Assembly: GCF_013046825.1 (NCBI RefSeq)
Contig: NZ_CP053187.1
Location: 2,824,001 to 2,888,000 of the forward strand
DNA from: Turicibacter sanguinis
Lineage (GTDB): Bacteria > Bacillota_I > Bacilli_A > MOL361 > Turicibacteraceae
Direction: 5' to 3'
DNA length: 64,000 bases
Below are positions 56,701 to 63,727 of this stretch, one piece after another. The position numbers were made by a program, and so were the translations under genes. Each line of letters starts with the position of its first letter. The first letter of the stretch is position 1. Under the pieces are notes generated by a model. That model saw only the letters and a program-made list of their open reading frames with translations. It ran no database searches and had not been told where the DNA came from.

Positions 56701-57355
56701 TTAAGACCATGTACTTTTCAGCTTTTTCTGATTGCTTACGTAAGGGTTCAACTTGGTCTTCTAACTCAAAAATAATATCTTGAACACGACTTAAATTATC
56801 ACTAGTCGATTCAAGTTTGCGCGTTGCTTCTTTTTTACGCATCTTATACTTTAAAACACCTGCTGCCTCTTCAATAATCACACGGCGATCTTCAACCCTT
56901 GCCTCGACAATGGCTTTAACTTTATCCTGAGAAATAATGGATAACGAATCATGGCCAATCCCTGAATCCATAATCAAATCAATGACATCTTTTAAACGAA
57001 CTTTTTGTTTATTAATTAAGTATTCACTATCCCCCGTTCGATAAACACGACGGGTAATACTTACTTCATCATAATCAATCGGTAAGCTTTGACAACTATT
57101 ATCTAAAACGAGTGTCACTTCAGCAAAGTTAAGTGGTTTACGAGTTGATGTCCCGGCGAAGATAATATCTTCCATTTTCCCACCACGTAAACTTTTTGCC
57201 GACTGCTCTCCGAGTACCCAACGAATCGAATCTGAAATATTACTCTTCCCTGATCCATTCGGTCCTACGACAGCCGTTACGCCTCGTTCAAACTCGACTA
57301 CAGTTTTATCGGCAAAGGATTTAAAACCAATTGTTTCAATTCTTTTTAAATACAT
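53780..57355 (-). CDS. smc: Chromosome partition protein Smc
   Basis: Smc is the ATPase of the bacterial condensin that aligns chromosome arms. Walker A is GPNGSGKSNISDSIRWVLGE near residue 32. Two long coiled coils (about 165-500 and 670-1020) flank a hinge with GRATFLPLNVI and GDVINAGGAMTGG. The signature LLSGGQKALTSIALLFAI and Walker B PFCVLDEVEAALDEAN close the head. The start at 57355 is preferred because AAAGG lies at proper distance; the ATG at 57364 has none. Length 1191 is typical. The rnc gene usually upstream is not here. Confidence 0.97.
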   Translation of the reverse strand: MYLKRIETIGFKSFADKTVVEFERGVTAVVGPNGSGKSNISDSIRWVLGEQSAKSLRGGKMEDIIFAGTSTRKPLNFAEVTLVLDNSCQSLPIDYDEVSITRRVYRTGDSEYLINKQKVRLKDVIDLIMDSGIGHDSLSIISQDKVKAIVEARVEDRRVIIEEAAGVLKYKMRKKEATRKLESTSDNLSRVQDIIFELEDQVEPLRKQSEKAEKYMVLKKECSESEISVLAYDIKTLNDQMERSKKERKEVEFEHLSINGKIATDERRMDNLKQTQQAQEQQLEALQTELVETSELIQKLQGQRDVLKERHKNASSNKEQLTEQQVELEQQLELATKQLELATSSMKETESRLLAKQTQLNQVTEEYQHLEENLKTELESTREAYFEDVNELASVKNQYISINQQIKKTEVTLERISGDENKSLIDRETLRREQEGFKQEYDKLSAQLKEKREEYQTLQKTHQHSLKQLEMETNRFRQLTHQVDKMMNRLQWLEDAQKDFSGFNEGVKKILKAREQNQINGIEGAVAELVSVPKELELAMDVVLGPVMQQIVTTSDDAAKNAIDFLKRHHAGRATFLPLNVIKSRVLPMDVLNRIQNNQDVVGVASQLVGYEERYRQIVENILGSIIVTKDLNVAKNLAKQLNYRYRIVTLEGDVINAGGAMTGGAVKRQGSSLLRQKNEIEDCQKKIAELNEEVEQSKGLQQELQEVVKNSEKQLSKLQSAGERLKDKMSETNQQKLAFEYREKAQNERDELLRIERREHESEYKQLVEKNNDLAESRLRLENRIESAKGIIDTLEEQLEQQEEMKTQLMEVMTELKVEVAKLETALTSEIATHYRLQEESGQAKERLAELINRLEQSEQEMLGNDDEVISLETQIEQQKESRESIVEKIQEQRLTLTKVSQELEILEREVRESHKIHQKMTESINQLDVAIGKVDVEMDLMIKKLEEEHQMTFDYANEHYPLKGSIEEVKQKIRSLKGQIASLGEINVAAIAEYQRVKERYEFLTTQRDDLIEAKANLEETINEMDQEMTIKFKETFDLVRVEYIEIFKKLFGGGTADLVLTDPHDLLNTGVEIIAQPPGTKLKTSNLLSGGQKALTSIALLFAILKVRTVPFCVLDEVEAALDEANVSRYANYLKAFSKETQFIVITHRKGTMEKADVLYGVTMQERGVTKLVSVRMDNVSDYLDDEK

Positions 57356-57518
57356 ATGTTTCATCCTTTATCTACATTCTTTATCTATTTTATTATACCA
57401 AAAAGTCATACGTAAAATAAAGGGACTTCTACGTTTATCAAACATTAGTTCTAAGATTATCTTCTAAATCACATATCATTTTCCAAAGCTATCCCCTCTT
57501 GTGATGCTTATACAAAAA

Positions 57519-57542
57519 AACAGCACTTCTTTTCGTGCTGTT
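57519..57542 (-). terminator. Terminator of uvsE
   Basis: AACAGCAC/GTGCTGTT is a perfect 8-bp stem with an 8-nt loop and TTTTTTTGTA after it on the minus strand, 7 nt after the uvsE stop. Confidence 0.85.
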
Positions 57543-57549
57543 TTCACCA

Positions 57550-58506
57550 TTAAACTTCAAAGGTTGTCCCATCTAACCACTTCCAATGTGGTCTTGCAAC
57601 TTTTATATCCTGTATGAGGCGATATAAGGCTAAATCTTTTTGTTTTGCTTCAATCATAATATCTAGATCTTGATTAAGGGGTTGAACCAACTCAATAAAT
57701 CGAAGCAAATCCTCAATTTCAATATAATCTGAATGACGACGATCCGTGTCAAATTCTTTCGGACTTGAAATATGAACTTTAGGAGGCCAAGGATTTTGAT
57801 CCCACGTTTTAAAAATGGATTCTAAAAGGGGTTGAAGCTCTATCCCTTCGTTATAGCAACGATGATGATGAATATCAAGAACCATGGGGATATTTAAGGT
57901 TTGACATAGCTTAAGAACATCATCGGCTGAATAAACTTTATCATCATTTTCAATGATTAAAGCCTTTTGAATATTTGGTGGTAGCCGATGAAATGTTTGA
58001 ATAAATCGCTCTAATGCCGCCTCTTTCCCACCGGCTTTCCCCCCCACATGTAAAACAAGTTGAGGAGACTTAATATCAAATAACTCAAATAAATGCAACT
58101 GATGTAAAAGGGATTGAATCGACGCTTCAATCACTGCTTCATTGATACTATTTAAAACATTAAACTGATCGGGGTGTGCATCGACTCGCATGTCATATTT
58201 CTTAATTAGATCTGCAACTTCTTGACATTCCTCCTGAATGACTTTGGAATAATCCCATAGAACCTCTTGATGGGTGGCCAATGGAATTAATTTTGATGTC
58301 ATTCGGTAAAAATGAATCTCTTGTTTCGCGTTATAATTTAAAATTTTAATCAAATCGTGCAAATTTGATTTAGTTACGCGCGTTAATAAACTAAGTTGCT
58401 CACGCTTTGAAGAAAGTGATGAATATTTTTTATAGGTCACAGGTGATGAACTTGTAACCTTATCTAACTTTAGCGCAATAGCTACATAACCTAAACGAAT
58501 TTTCAT
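57550..58506 (-). CDS. uvsE: UV damage endonuclease UvsE/UvdE
   Basis: UvsE nicks DNA 5' of UV photoproducts and starts an alternative excision repair. It is a TIM barrel with metal-binding residues in MRVDAHPDQFNVL near 106, LVLHVGGKAGGKEAAL near 150, ALIIENDD near 184 and VLDIHHHRCY near 208. The 318 residues are a normal length. In spore formers it often protects DNA. Its GAGG ribosome binding site lies within the 3' arm of a terminator-like hairpin (58512-58552), so translation may be restrained. Confidence 0.93.
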   Translation of the reverse strand: MKIRLGYVAIALKLDKVTSSSPVTYKKYSSLSSKREQLSLLTRVTKSNLHDLIKILNYNAKQEIHFYRMTSKLIPLATHQEVLWDYSKVIQEECQEVADLIKKYDMRVDAHPDQFNVLNSINEAVIEASIQSLLHQLHLFELFDIKSPQLVLHVGGKAGGKEAALERFIQTFHRLPPNIQKALIIENDDKVYSADDVLKLCQTLNIPMVLDIHHHRCYNEGIELQPLLESIFKTWDQNPWPPKVHISSPKEFDTDRRHSDYIEIEDLLRFIELVQPLNQDLDIMIEAKQKDLALYRLIQDIKVARPHWKWLDGTTFEV

Positions 58507-58511
58507 AAAAA

Positions 58512-58552
58512 AGACCTCGGTTTTCTAGAATCATTCTAGTTTACCCAGGTCC
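58512..58552 (-). terminator. Terminator-like hairpin covering the uvsE ribosome binding site
   Basis: GACCT-GGT pairs with ACC-AGGTC around one mismatch, and CTAGAA/TTCTAG form a second stem inside. TCTTTTTTATG follows on the minus strand. The 3' arm contains GAGG, 8 nt before the uvsE ATG. It can end the transcript of the small gene upstream and hide the uvsE site. Confidence 0.7.
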
Positions 58553-58560
58553 TCTTTAAA

Positions 58561-58701
58561 TTATTTATCCTTAAATCTTTCATCTTGTTTGATCATTTGT
58601 TCCATCTGACGATCGGCGCGTCCCGCTACGACTAAACAACTATATAATGCAACCATCACTAACGTCACCAAACTTCCGACGACGACACCTGCTAAAAACA
58701 T
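58561..58701 (-). CDS. DUF3789-like small membrane peptide, 46 residues
   Basis: GGAGGTG lies just before the ATG at 58701. The product has one membrane helix (LAGVVVGSLVTLVMVALYSCL) and a short charged tail (RADRQMEQMIKQDERFKDK). This layout matches the small DUF3789 proteins of Firmicutes, whose function is unknown. It lies upstream of uvsE, separated by the hairpin described above. Confidence 0.75.
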   Translation of the reverse strand: MFLAGVVVGSLVTLVMVALYSCLVVAGRADRQMEQMIKQDERFKDK

Positions 58702-58806
58702 GGCGTCACCTCCTTTTACCTCTAGTTGTTATTTTCTATGTTTACTAAGCCCTTCTTGTGAGACGACGATCCCCAAAATATCTAATCTATCGCGGATGAA
58801 TCAGAC

Positions 58807-59511
58807 CTAGAGTTCCATTTCACTGACATTTAAAACGAGACTCGTTCCGTTTTCCCTTAAGTTTTCAATTTCATGGTAAAACTCATATCCGGTTAGCAAT
58901 TCAATGTGATTCCGATTTGCAAAATCTTTCGCTTCATCATTAAAATCACTTGTTGTAATGACAATAGCTTGATCTGCTTGAACATCAAAATCTTGCATCG
59001 CTCCTAAAACACCTCGAATGTCACTAACCCCAACGATATCACCGACTGACATTTCTAATCCTGCTGGATCGGTATATAAATCTTTGATTAAGGGAACACA
59101 TTTAAACCACTTGACAATGATTTTTTCACCTTGTGACCACATTAACAAATCATAACCTTGCGTCGCCGGATTAGTCGCTACTTCAACCGATTCATATCCC
59201 TTCAGTTCATAAAATAATTTTAATAATTGGTTAAAGGATTCATCACTTAAATGCTCTAGTTGCTCAAATAAAACGAGTTGGCTTAGCTGTAGTCGACGTC
59301 TTTCATTTTGCTTACTATACTCATCTAATGCTAATTTACGTTGATTTTGTTTATATTTAATCAACAATAAAGCAGCAATGGTTAAGAGTAAAATAATAAG
59401 ATACCAATTCCACATCTGCCACTTTGCAATCCAATCCGTAAATCCATAAAAGAAATCAAAAACAACAAATGCAATAATTAAATATGCAATATAAACGATT
59501 CTTTTTTCCAT
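58807..59511 (-). CDS. Membrane-anchored Mrr-like restriction endonuclease domain protein
   Basis: Two membrane helices (about residues 4-23 and 35-51) precede a charged linker and an Mrr_cat-like domain at about 85-215. The PD-(D/E)xK elements are D121 (QGYDLLMW) and K134/K137 (IIVKWFK), and DIRGVLGAMQDF and IVITTSDFNDEAKDFA are typical of the fold. The usual Q-x-K reads V-K-W-F-K, so catalysis is uncertain. I start at ATG 59511 (234 residues), behind GGTGA, rather than at 59592 inside the YccF gene. Such proteins may act on foreign or damaged DNA at the membrane. Confidence 0.8.
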   Translation of the reverse strand: MEKRIVYIAYLIIAFVVFDFFYGFTDWIAKWQMWNWYLIILLLTIAALLLIKYKQNQRKLALDEYSKQNERRRLQLSQLVLFEQLEHLSDESFNQLLKLFYELKGYESVEVATNPATQGYDLLMWSQGEKIIVKWFKCVPLIKDLYTDPAGLEMSVGDIVGVSDIRGVLGAMQDFDVQADQAIVITTSDFNDEAKDFANRNHIELLTGYEFYHEIENLRENGTSLVLNVSEMEL

Positions 59512-59572
59512 AACATCACCAATTTTATTATGAAAAAAATGGAACGATTTTAAACAAAATCGTCCCAATAAA

Positions 59573-59935
59573 TCAAATAACTTCTTTACCAAACGGCATT
59601 AGAGATAACTTTGCCATTTTAATGGCCTGAAAAGCGAATGGAATTCCAACAATAGAAATAGCTAACATTAAAGCACTCACTAAATTCACTAAAGCCATTT
59701 CTAACCCACCAAAAAGTAACCATAAAATATTTAAAACAAAAGTCCCACTTCCATTGTTGACTGTCACAACCTCTTTACCAAATGGAGCTAATTGTAATTT
59801 AGCTAACTTAAAGCATTGCAGACCAACCGGAATGCCAACAATCGTTAGACACCAGAGAACGCCAAACAAACACCAAATTAATGAGGCCCATAACCCGCCA
59901 AAAAGTAGCCATACTAGATTTCCAAGACATGACAT
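59573..59935 (-). CDS. YccF-domain inner membrane protein
   Basis: Two YccF repeats of about 55 residues are visible: LGNLVWLLFGG...GIPVGLQCFKLAKLQLAPFG and LNILWLLFGG...GIPFAFQAIKMAKLSLMPFG. Four membrane segments result in 120 residues. I use the third-codon ATG at 59935, 8 nt after GGGAG; 59941 is an alternative. Function unknown. The following Mrr-like gene is 61 bp downstream and likely co-transcribed. Confidence 0.88.
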   Translation of the reverse strand: MSCLGNLVWLLFGGLWASLIWCLFGVLWCLTIVGIPVGLQCFKLAKLQLAPFGKEVVTVNNGSGTFVLNILWLLFGGLEMALVNLVSALMLAISIVGIPFAFQAIKMAKLSLMPFGKEVI

Positions 59936-59947
59936 AAGCATCTCTCC

Positions 59948-59987
59948 CTTCCTATTTACTATATCATATGAGAGATTTGATAGGAAG
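59948..59987 (-). promoter_or_regulatory. Inverted repeat around the putative yccF promoter
   Basis: CTTCCTAT and ATAGGAAG (8 bp, perfect) are 24 nt apart and enclose a minus-strand TATGAT (59963-59968). The dyad could be an operator. The -35 is not convincing. Confidence 0.4.
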
Positions 59988-60023
59988 TCGTGTAGGATAT
60001 TACTAGAAATTGTAAATCATTTG

Positions 60024-61466
60024 TTATTTCATAATCTTTTTAATTAATTTTAACTTGTCTTTGTACGGAGGGAACACAAGATTTAAGTGAATTTTCGTCG
60101 AGCGATTCACCATGCTTTTTTCGTAAGTGAACGTCTTAAAACTTGCCTCTCCATGATAACGACCCATTCCAGAACTTCCAACCCCTCCAAAAGGCAGTCT
60201 TGAAGACGCAACATGCGTAATGGTATCGTTGATACAACCTCCACCAAACGAAAACTGCGTGATTAATTGATGACTAAAGGCTTTATTTTCAGAAAAAACA
60301 TAAAAAGCTAATGGATTAGGATGAGCTTTTAAACAACGCTTAATCTCATCCATTGATTGATAAGACATCGTCGGAAGAAGAGGACCAAATAACTCATCCT
60401 CCATTAAAGAAGAAGTTAAGGTCACCTCTTTGAATACAGTAGGTTCAATAAAACGATCTTCTAAATCAACAGCTCCACCCATCACAACCTGATCACGATT
60501 TCCTTCTATTAAATCAGCTAAACGCGACGCATGACGGGTCGTTACAATACGTCCAAACTCAGGATTTGATTGAATGTTATCTCCGTAAAATGACTTAATG
60601 ACCGTCTGTAACTCTTTTAAAAAAGCTTCATAAACGGAATGATGAACCATCACGTAATCAGGGGCAACACAGGTTTGACCAGCGTTCATAAATTTTCCCC
60701 ATGCAATACGCTTAGCAGCCAACTTTAAATTCGCTGTTTCATCTACAATTACAGGTGATTTTCCTCCAAGTTCAAGTGTAAGAGGTGTTAAATGATGGCT
60801 TGCTTTTTCCATCACAATCTTTCCAACATTCACACTTCCGGTAAAGAAAATATAATCAAATCGTAAATCAAGCAAAGCCTGATTCACTTGGTAATCACCT
60901 GTCACCACTGAGACATATCGAGAATCAAAGGCTTCCTTTATTAAACGAACCATAACTGATTCAACATGTGGTGTAAACTCAGACGGTTTTAAAACCGCAA
61001 CATTTCCACCTGCAATAGCCCCGATTAAAGGTTCTAATAACAGTTGCACTGGATAATTAAAGGGACCAATAATTAAAACAACACCATAGGCACTTGGAAT
61101 AATCAAAGACGTTCCAATTAATTGTGCCGCTTCTGATTTCACACGTTTAGGACGCGCCCACTTCTTTAATCTTTTTAACGTATAATCAATAGAAGCGTAA
61201 ATAAAACCTATCTCGGTTGAATAAGCTTCAAATTCATTTTTTCCTAAATCAATCTTTAAGGCTTCTTGTAAGTCCACTTCATATTTTTTAATCGTTTCTT
61301 TTAATCGTTTTAATCCTTCGATTCGTACAGAAAGTGGAATATTCCCTCCTCGTTGCTCAAGATAATCTTGATGCTGAGTCAAAATATGATTTAATTCTGT
61401 CTTCATTGATTCTTGTTTCTCACGATGAGTTTGATGGTTCGTTAAATTAGAATTTAATGCTTTCAT
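60024..61466 (-). CDS. Class 3-type aldehyde dehydrogenase
   Basis: This NAD(P)-dependent enzyme oxidises aldehydes to acids. Visible motifs are IIGPFNYPVQLLLEPLIGAI, FTGSVNVGK, the general base in LELGGKSPV, the catalytic Cys in NAGQTCVAPDYV, and the C-terminal LPFGGVGSSGMGRYHG. It resembles the class 3 (YwdH/fatty aldehyde) group, which is about 455-460 residues and has a C-terminal hydrophobic or basic tail. I use the ATG at 61466 behind AAAGG (480 residues); the ATG at 61409 would give 461 residues and better family length. Frames further upstream overlap corA and are unlikely. Confidence 0.9.
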   Translation of the reverse strand: MKALNSNLTNHQTHREKQESMKTELNHILTQHQDYLEQRGGNIPLSVRIEGLKRLKETIKKYEVDLQEALKIDLGKNEFEAYSTEIGFIYASIDYTLKRLKKWARPKRVKSEAAQLIGTSLIIPSAYGVVLIIGPFNYPVQLLLEPLIGAIAGGNVAVLKPSEFTPHVESVMVRLIKEAFDSRYVSVVTGDYQVNQALLDLRFDYIFFTGSVNVGKIVMEKASHHLTPLTLELGGKSPVIVDETANLKLAAKRIAWGKFMNAGQTCVAPDYVMVHHSVYEAFLKELQTVIKSFYGDNIQSNPEFGRIVTTRHASRLADLIEGNRDQVVMGGAVDLEDRFIEPTVFKEVTLTSSLMEDELFGPLLPTMSYQSMDEIKRCLKAHPNPLAFYVFSENKAFSHQLITQFSFGGGCINDTITHVASSRLPFGGVGSSGMGRYHGEASFKTFTYEKSMVNRSTKIHLNLVFPPYKDKLKLIKKIMK

Positions 61467-61521
61467 CTTTGTCGACCTTTCATTTGAAAAAACTCTTCTA
61501 AATAGAAGGGTAATCATTTTT

Positions 61522-62427
61522 TTATTTTCTTTTATAACGTCGGTTTTCCTTTTTATTAATATAAACACCCGCTAACCCGGTAATAATAATTGAAATAATC
61601 GTTACAATTAAAAAGCCATATTGATTTTCTTGAAATGGCACCGGGACGTTCATCCCCCAGAAACTTGATACAACCGTTGGAACCGCAATAATCACAGAAA
61701 CAACTGTCAAAAACTTCATGACCATATTCAAGTTATTTGAGATAATCGTTTCAAAGACATTTAAGTTGCTATTTAAGATATTTCCATAAATCTTTGACAT
61801 GTCTATGGCCTGCTTATTTTCGATAATCACATCTTCAAGCATCTCAGCTTCTGGCGTATCTGATTTTTCAAGCTTAACTAGACGTTCAAGGACGATTTGG
61901 TTTGAGCGAAGTGAGGATGACATGTATACTAATGATTTTTGTAAGTCTAGCATTTCAATTAAATCTTCGTTTTGAGGCGTTTGGCGAAGGGCACGCTCAA
62001 CTTGACTACTTTTTCGTTCAATGACACGTAAGTATCCTAAATATTGAATCGAAATCGTATAAAGAATTTGATAAATATGACCATTAATACTTTTCGTTTG
62101 GGTCTTTAATCGCTTACTAAAGACACTTAACTCTTGTGTACACAGTGTTAATAATAATTTATCTGTTTTTACAATTCCTAAAGGAACCGTTGAATAATAT
62201 GTATCAGACTCATATGAAACAGGGACGTCAACAATGATCATCGTAAAGTTATCTTCGATTTGAACACGAGAACGTTCCTCCTCATCGAGTGCCGTAATAA
62301 CTGTTTCAAACTCAAGGTCATGCTCTTTACACATAGCCTCAACCTCTTGATGCGTTGGATTAATTAAATTAATCCATTGAAACCCACTATTCGTCAGTGA
62401 ATTAACAAAATTCACTTCATTTCTCAT
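61522..62427 (-). CDS. corA: CorA-family magnesium/divalent cation transporter
   Basis: The N-terminal two thirds form the cytoplasmic alpha/beta and long-helix domain. Two membrane helices lie at about 238-258 and 273-290, with the selectivity motif GMN in FWGMNVPVPF between them. A basic C-terminal tail (NKKENRRYKRK) follows, as expected. Length 301 is normal. It imports Mg2+ or related ions. AGAGGTGA precedes the ATG. A structured leader (62472-62528) could regulate it. The aldehyde dehydrogenase gene follows after 55 bp. Confidence 0.93.
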   Translation of the reverse strand: MRNEVNFVNSLTNSGFQWINLINPTHQEVEAMCKEHDLEFETVITALDEEERSRVQIEDNFTMIIVDVPVSYESDTYYSTVPLGIVKTDKLLLTLCTQELSVFSKRLKTQTKSINGHIYQILYTISIQYLGYLRVIERKSSQVERALRQTPQNEDLIEMLDLQKSLVYMSSSLRSNQIVLERLVKLEKSDTPEAEMLEDVIIENKQAIDMSKIYGNILNSNLNVFETIISNNLNMVMKFLTVVSVIIAVPTVVSSFWGMNVPVPFQENQYGFLIVTIISIIITGLAGVYINKKENRRYKRK

Positions 62428-62471
62428 CGAATCACCTCTTACATTTTCACACCTAAGAACGTTTCACCGCA

Positions 62472-62528
62472 AACATAAGTGTGATTAATTTAATTGTCCG
62501 TATGGGAATGGAATCTTCCACTTATGTT
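62472..62528 (-). promoter_or_regulatory. Structured leader of corA
   Basis: AACATAAGTG and CACTTATGTT are perfectly complementary (10 bp) and 37 nt apart, enclosing a small GGAAGATTCC palindrome. It lies 45-100 nt before the corA start. It does not match the M-box as I know it (no GUUAGGUGAGGCUCC segment). Confidence 0.5.
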
Positions 62529-62787
62529 CACCTCCAAAAGCATGATGCTAACGTTTTAAAAACATAAACTACTCGATCGTAATTAGTGTTTGCACACGCT
62601 AGACTAAATATAACAGGATAATTTTTTTCCTTTTAAAGTATACAACTATTTTCATAAAATAACCACCTTGAAGCGGAAGTTTTTTCACGTTTCGACATTT
62701 TAATTATTTTCGACACGATACCTTACCCTCAAACTCTCTATAATTGGAAGACTGCGAAAGGAAATCCGAAAAGATACGGAGATTTTC

Positions 62788-62816
62788 TTAACTTTTGACA
62801 TTAAGTCGGATATAAT
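62788..62816 (+). promoter_or_regulatory. Promoter of the TIM-barrel protein gene
   Basis: TTAACT (62788-62793) lies 17 nt before TATAAT (62811-62816). A consensus TTGACA at 62795-62800 is only 10 nt from the TATAAT and so cannot pair with it normally. Confidence 0.6.
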
Positions 62817-62861
62817 GGTTATATTACAATTTTGTTGATTTGAAAGGACGTGACTATTTAA

Positions 62862-63605
62862 ATGACTTCTGAAAAAGTTCATACACCCGAAAAATTAGTT
62901 CCTGAGGTTACTAGTAACTTGCGTAAAAATTTTGTTCGCGTTCCTGAAGTGATTCGTAATTGCAGTGGAATCCGTATTTTTGGTAAACGATTAAAATCAT
63001 TTATTTTTACAACTGATGTTGCAATCATAAAAAATACAAATGCTGATGCTGTTATTGCTGTTTATCCATTTACCCCACAACCTACTATTACCCAAGCCAT
63101 CTTAACAGTCTCTGACATCCCTGTTATCTGCGGAGTTGGTGGAGGATTAACTCACGGAACACGTTCTGGAAACATTGCGCTTCACGCTGAATTCCAAGGT
63201 GCAATTGCCGTTGTCTTAAATGCACCAACCCCACACGAAACCATTAGGTACGTTAAAGAAAGTATCGATATTCCAGTTGTTGTAACCGTTGTTTCGGAAT
63301 CAACAGATGTTCAATCTAAAATTGAAGCGGGAGCTGACATCATTAATGTCAGTGGAGGTGCCAATACCGCGGCCATTGTTCGTTCTATTCGTCAAAAATT
63401 CCCAACTATCCCAATTATGGCAACGGGTGGACCAACAAATGAATCAATCTTAGAAACCATTGCGGCAGGAGCAAATGCCATTACTTATACACCTCCAACA
63501 AATGGAGAATTATTCCGTGTTAAAATGGAACAATACCGTGAAATTGAAAACAGTGGTCAAACTTATCAATTAACACCCACTGAAAAAGAAGCATTAGCTG
63601 AATAA
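62862..63605 (+). CDS. TIM-barrel protein of unknown function
   Basis: The 247-residue protein shows the beta/alpha rhythm and phosphate-binding ends of the ribulose-phosphate-binding barrel superfamily: DADAVIAVYPF-like strand ends, GVGGGLTHGTRSGNIAL near 92-108, IEAGADIINVSGG near 157, MATGGPTNESILETIAAGAN near 185. Such proteins are often labelled hydrolase or keto-acid-aldolase-like without proof. AAAGGA lies 13 nt before the ATG, an unusually long spacing, but no better start is seen. Monocistronic. Confidence 0.75.
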   Translation: MTSEKVHTPEKLVPEVTSNLRKNFVRVPEVIRNCSGIRIFGKRLKSFIFTTDVAIIKNTNADAVIAVYPFTPQPTITQAILTVSDIPVICGVGGGLTHGTRSGNIALHAEFQGAIAVVLNAPTPHETIRYVKESIDIPVVVTVVSESTDVQSKIEAGADIINVSGGANTAAIVRSIRQKFPTIPIMATGGPTNESILETIAAGANAITYTPPTNGELFRVKMEQYREIENSGQTYQLTPTEKEALAE

Positions 63606-63613
63606 GAAAAAAG

Positions 63614-63638
63614 CTCTGATAATCTCAGAGTTTTTTTT
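63614..63638 (+). terminator. Terminator of the TIM-barrel gene
   Basis: CTCTGA/TCAGAG with a 5-nt loop is followed by TTTTTTTT, 8 nt beyond the stop codon. Confidence 0.85.
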
Positions 63639-63727
63639 ATAAATGTCCCTCTCCTCCTTCTTAAACCGTGCCATTTCTCCTTTCCTTTGAGTAATTTATA
63701 TTAGGCATCAAATAAGGGGGGAAATTT

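Noticed and set aside
62450-62560. M-box (ykoK) magnesium riboswitch before corA.
   Set aside because: The conserved GUUAGGUGAGGCUCC and later M-box segments are missing; only an unrelated stem is present.
62795-62816. TTGACA and TATAAT as one strong promoter.
   Set aside because: They are only 10 nt apart; TTAACT at 17 nt is the workable -35.
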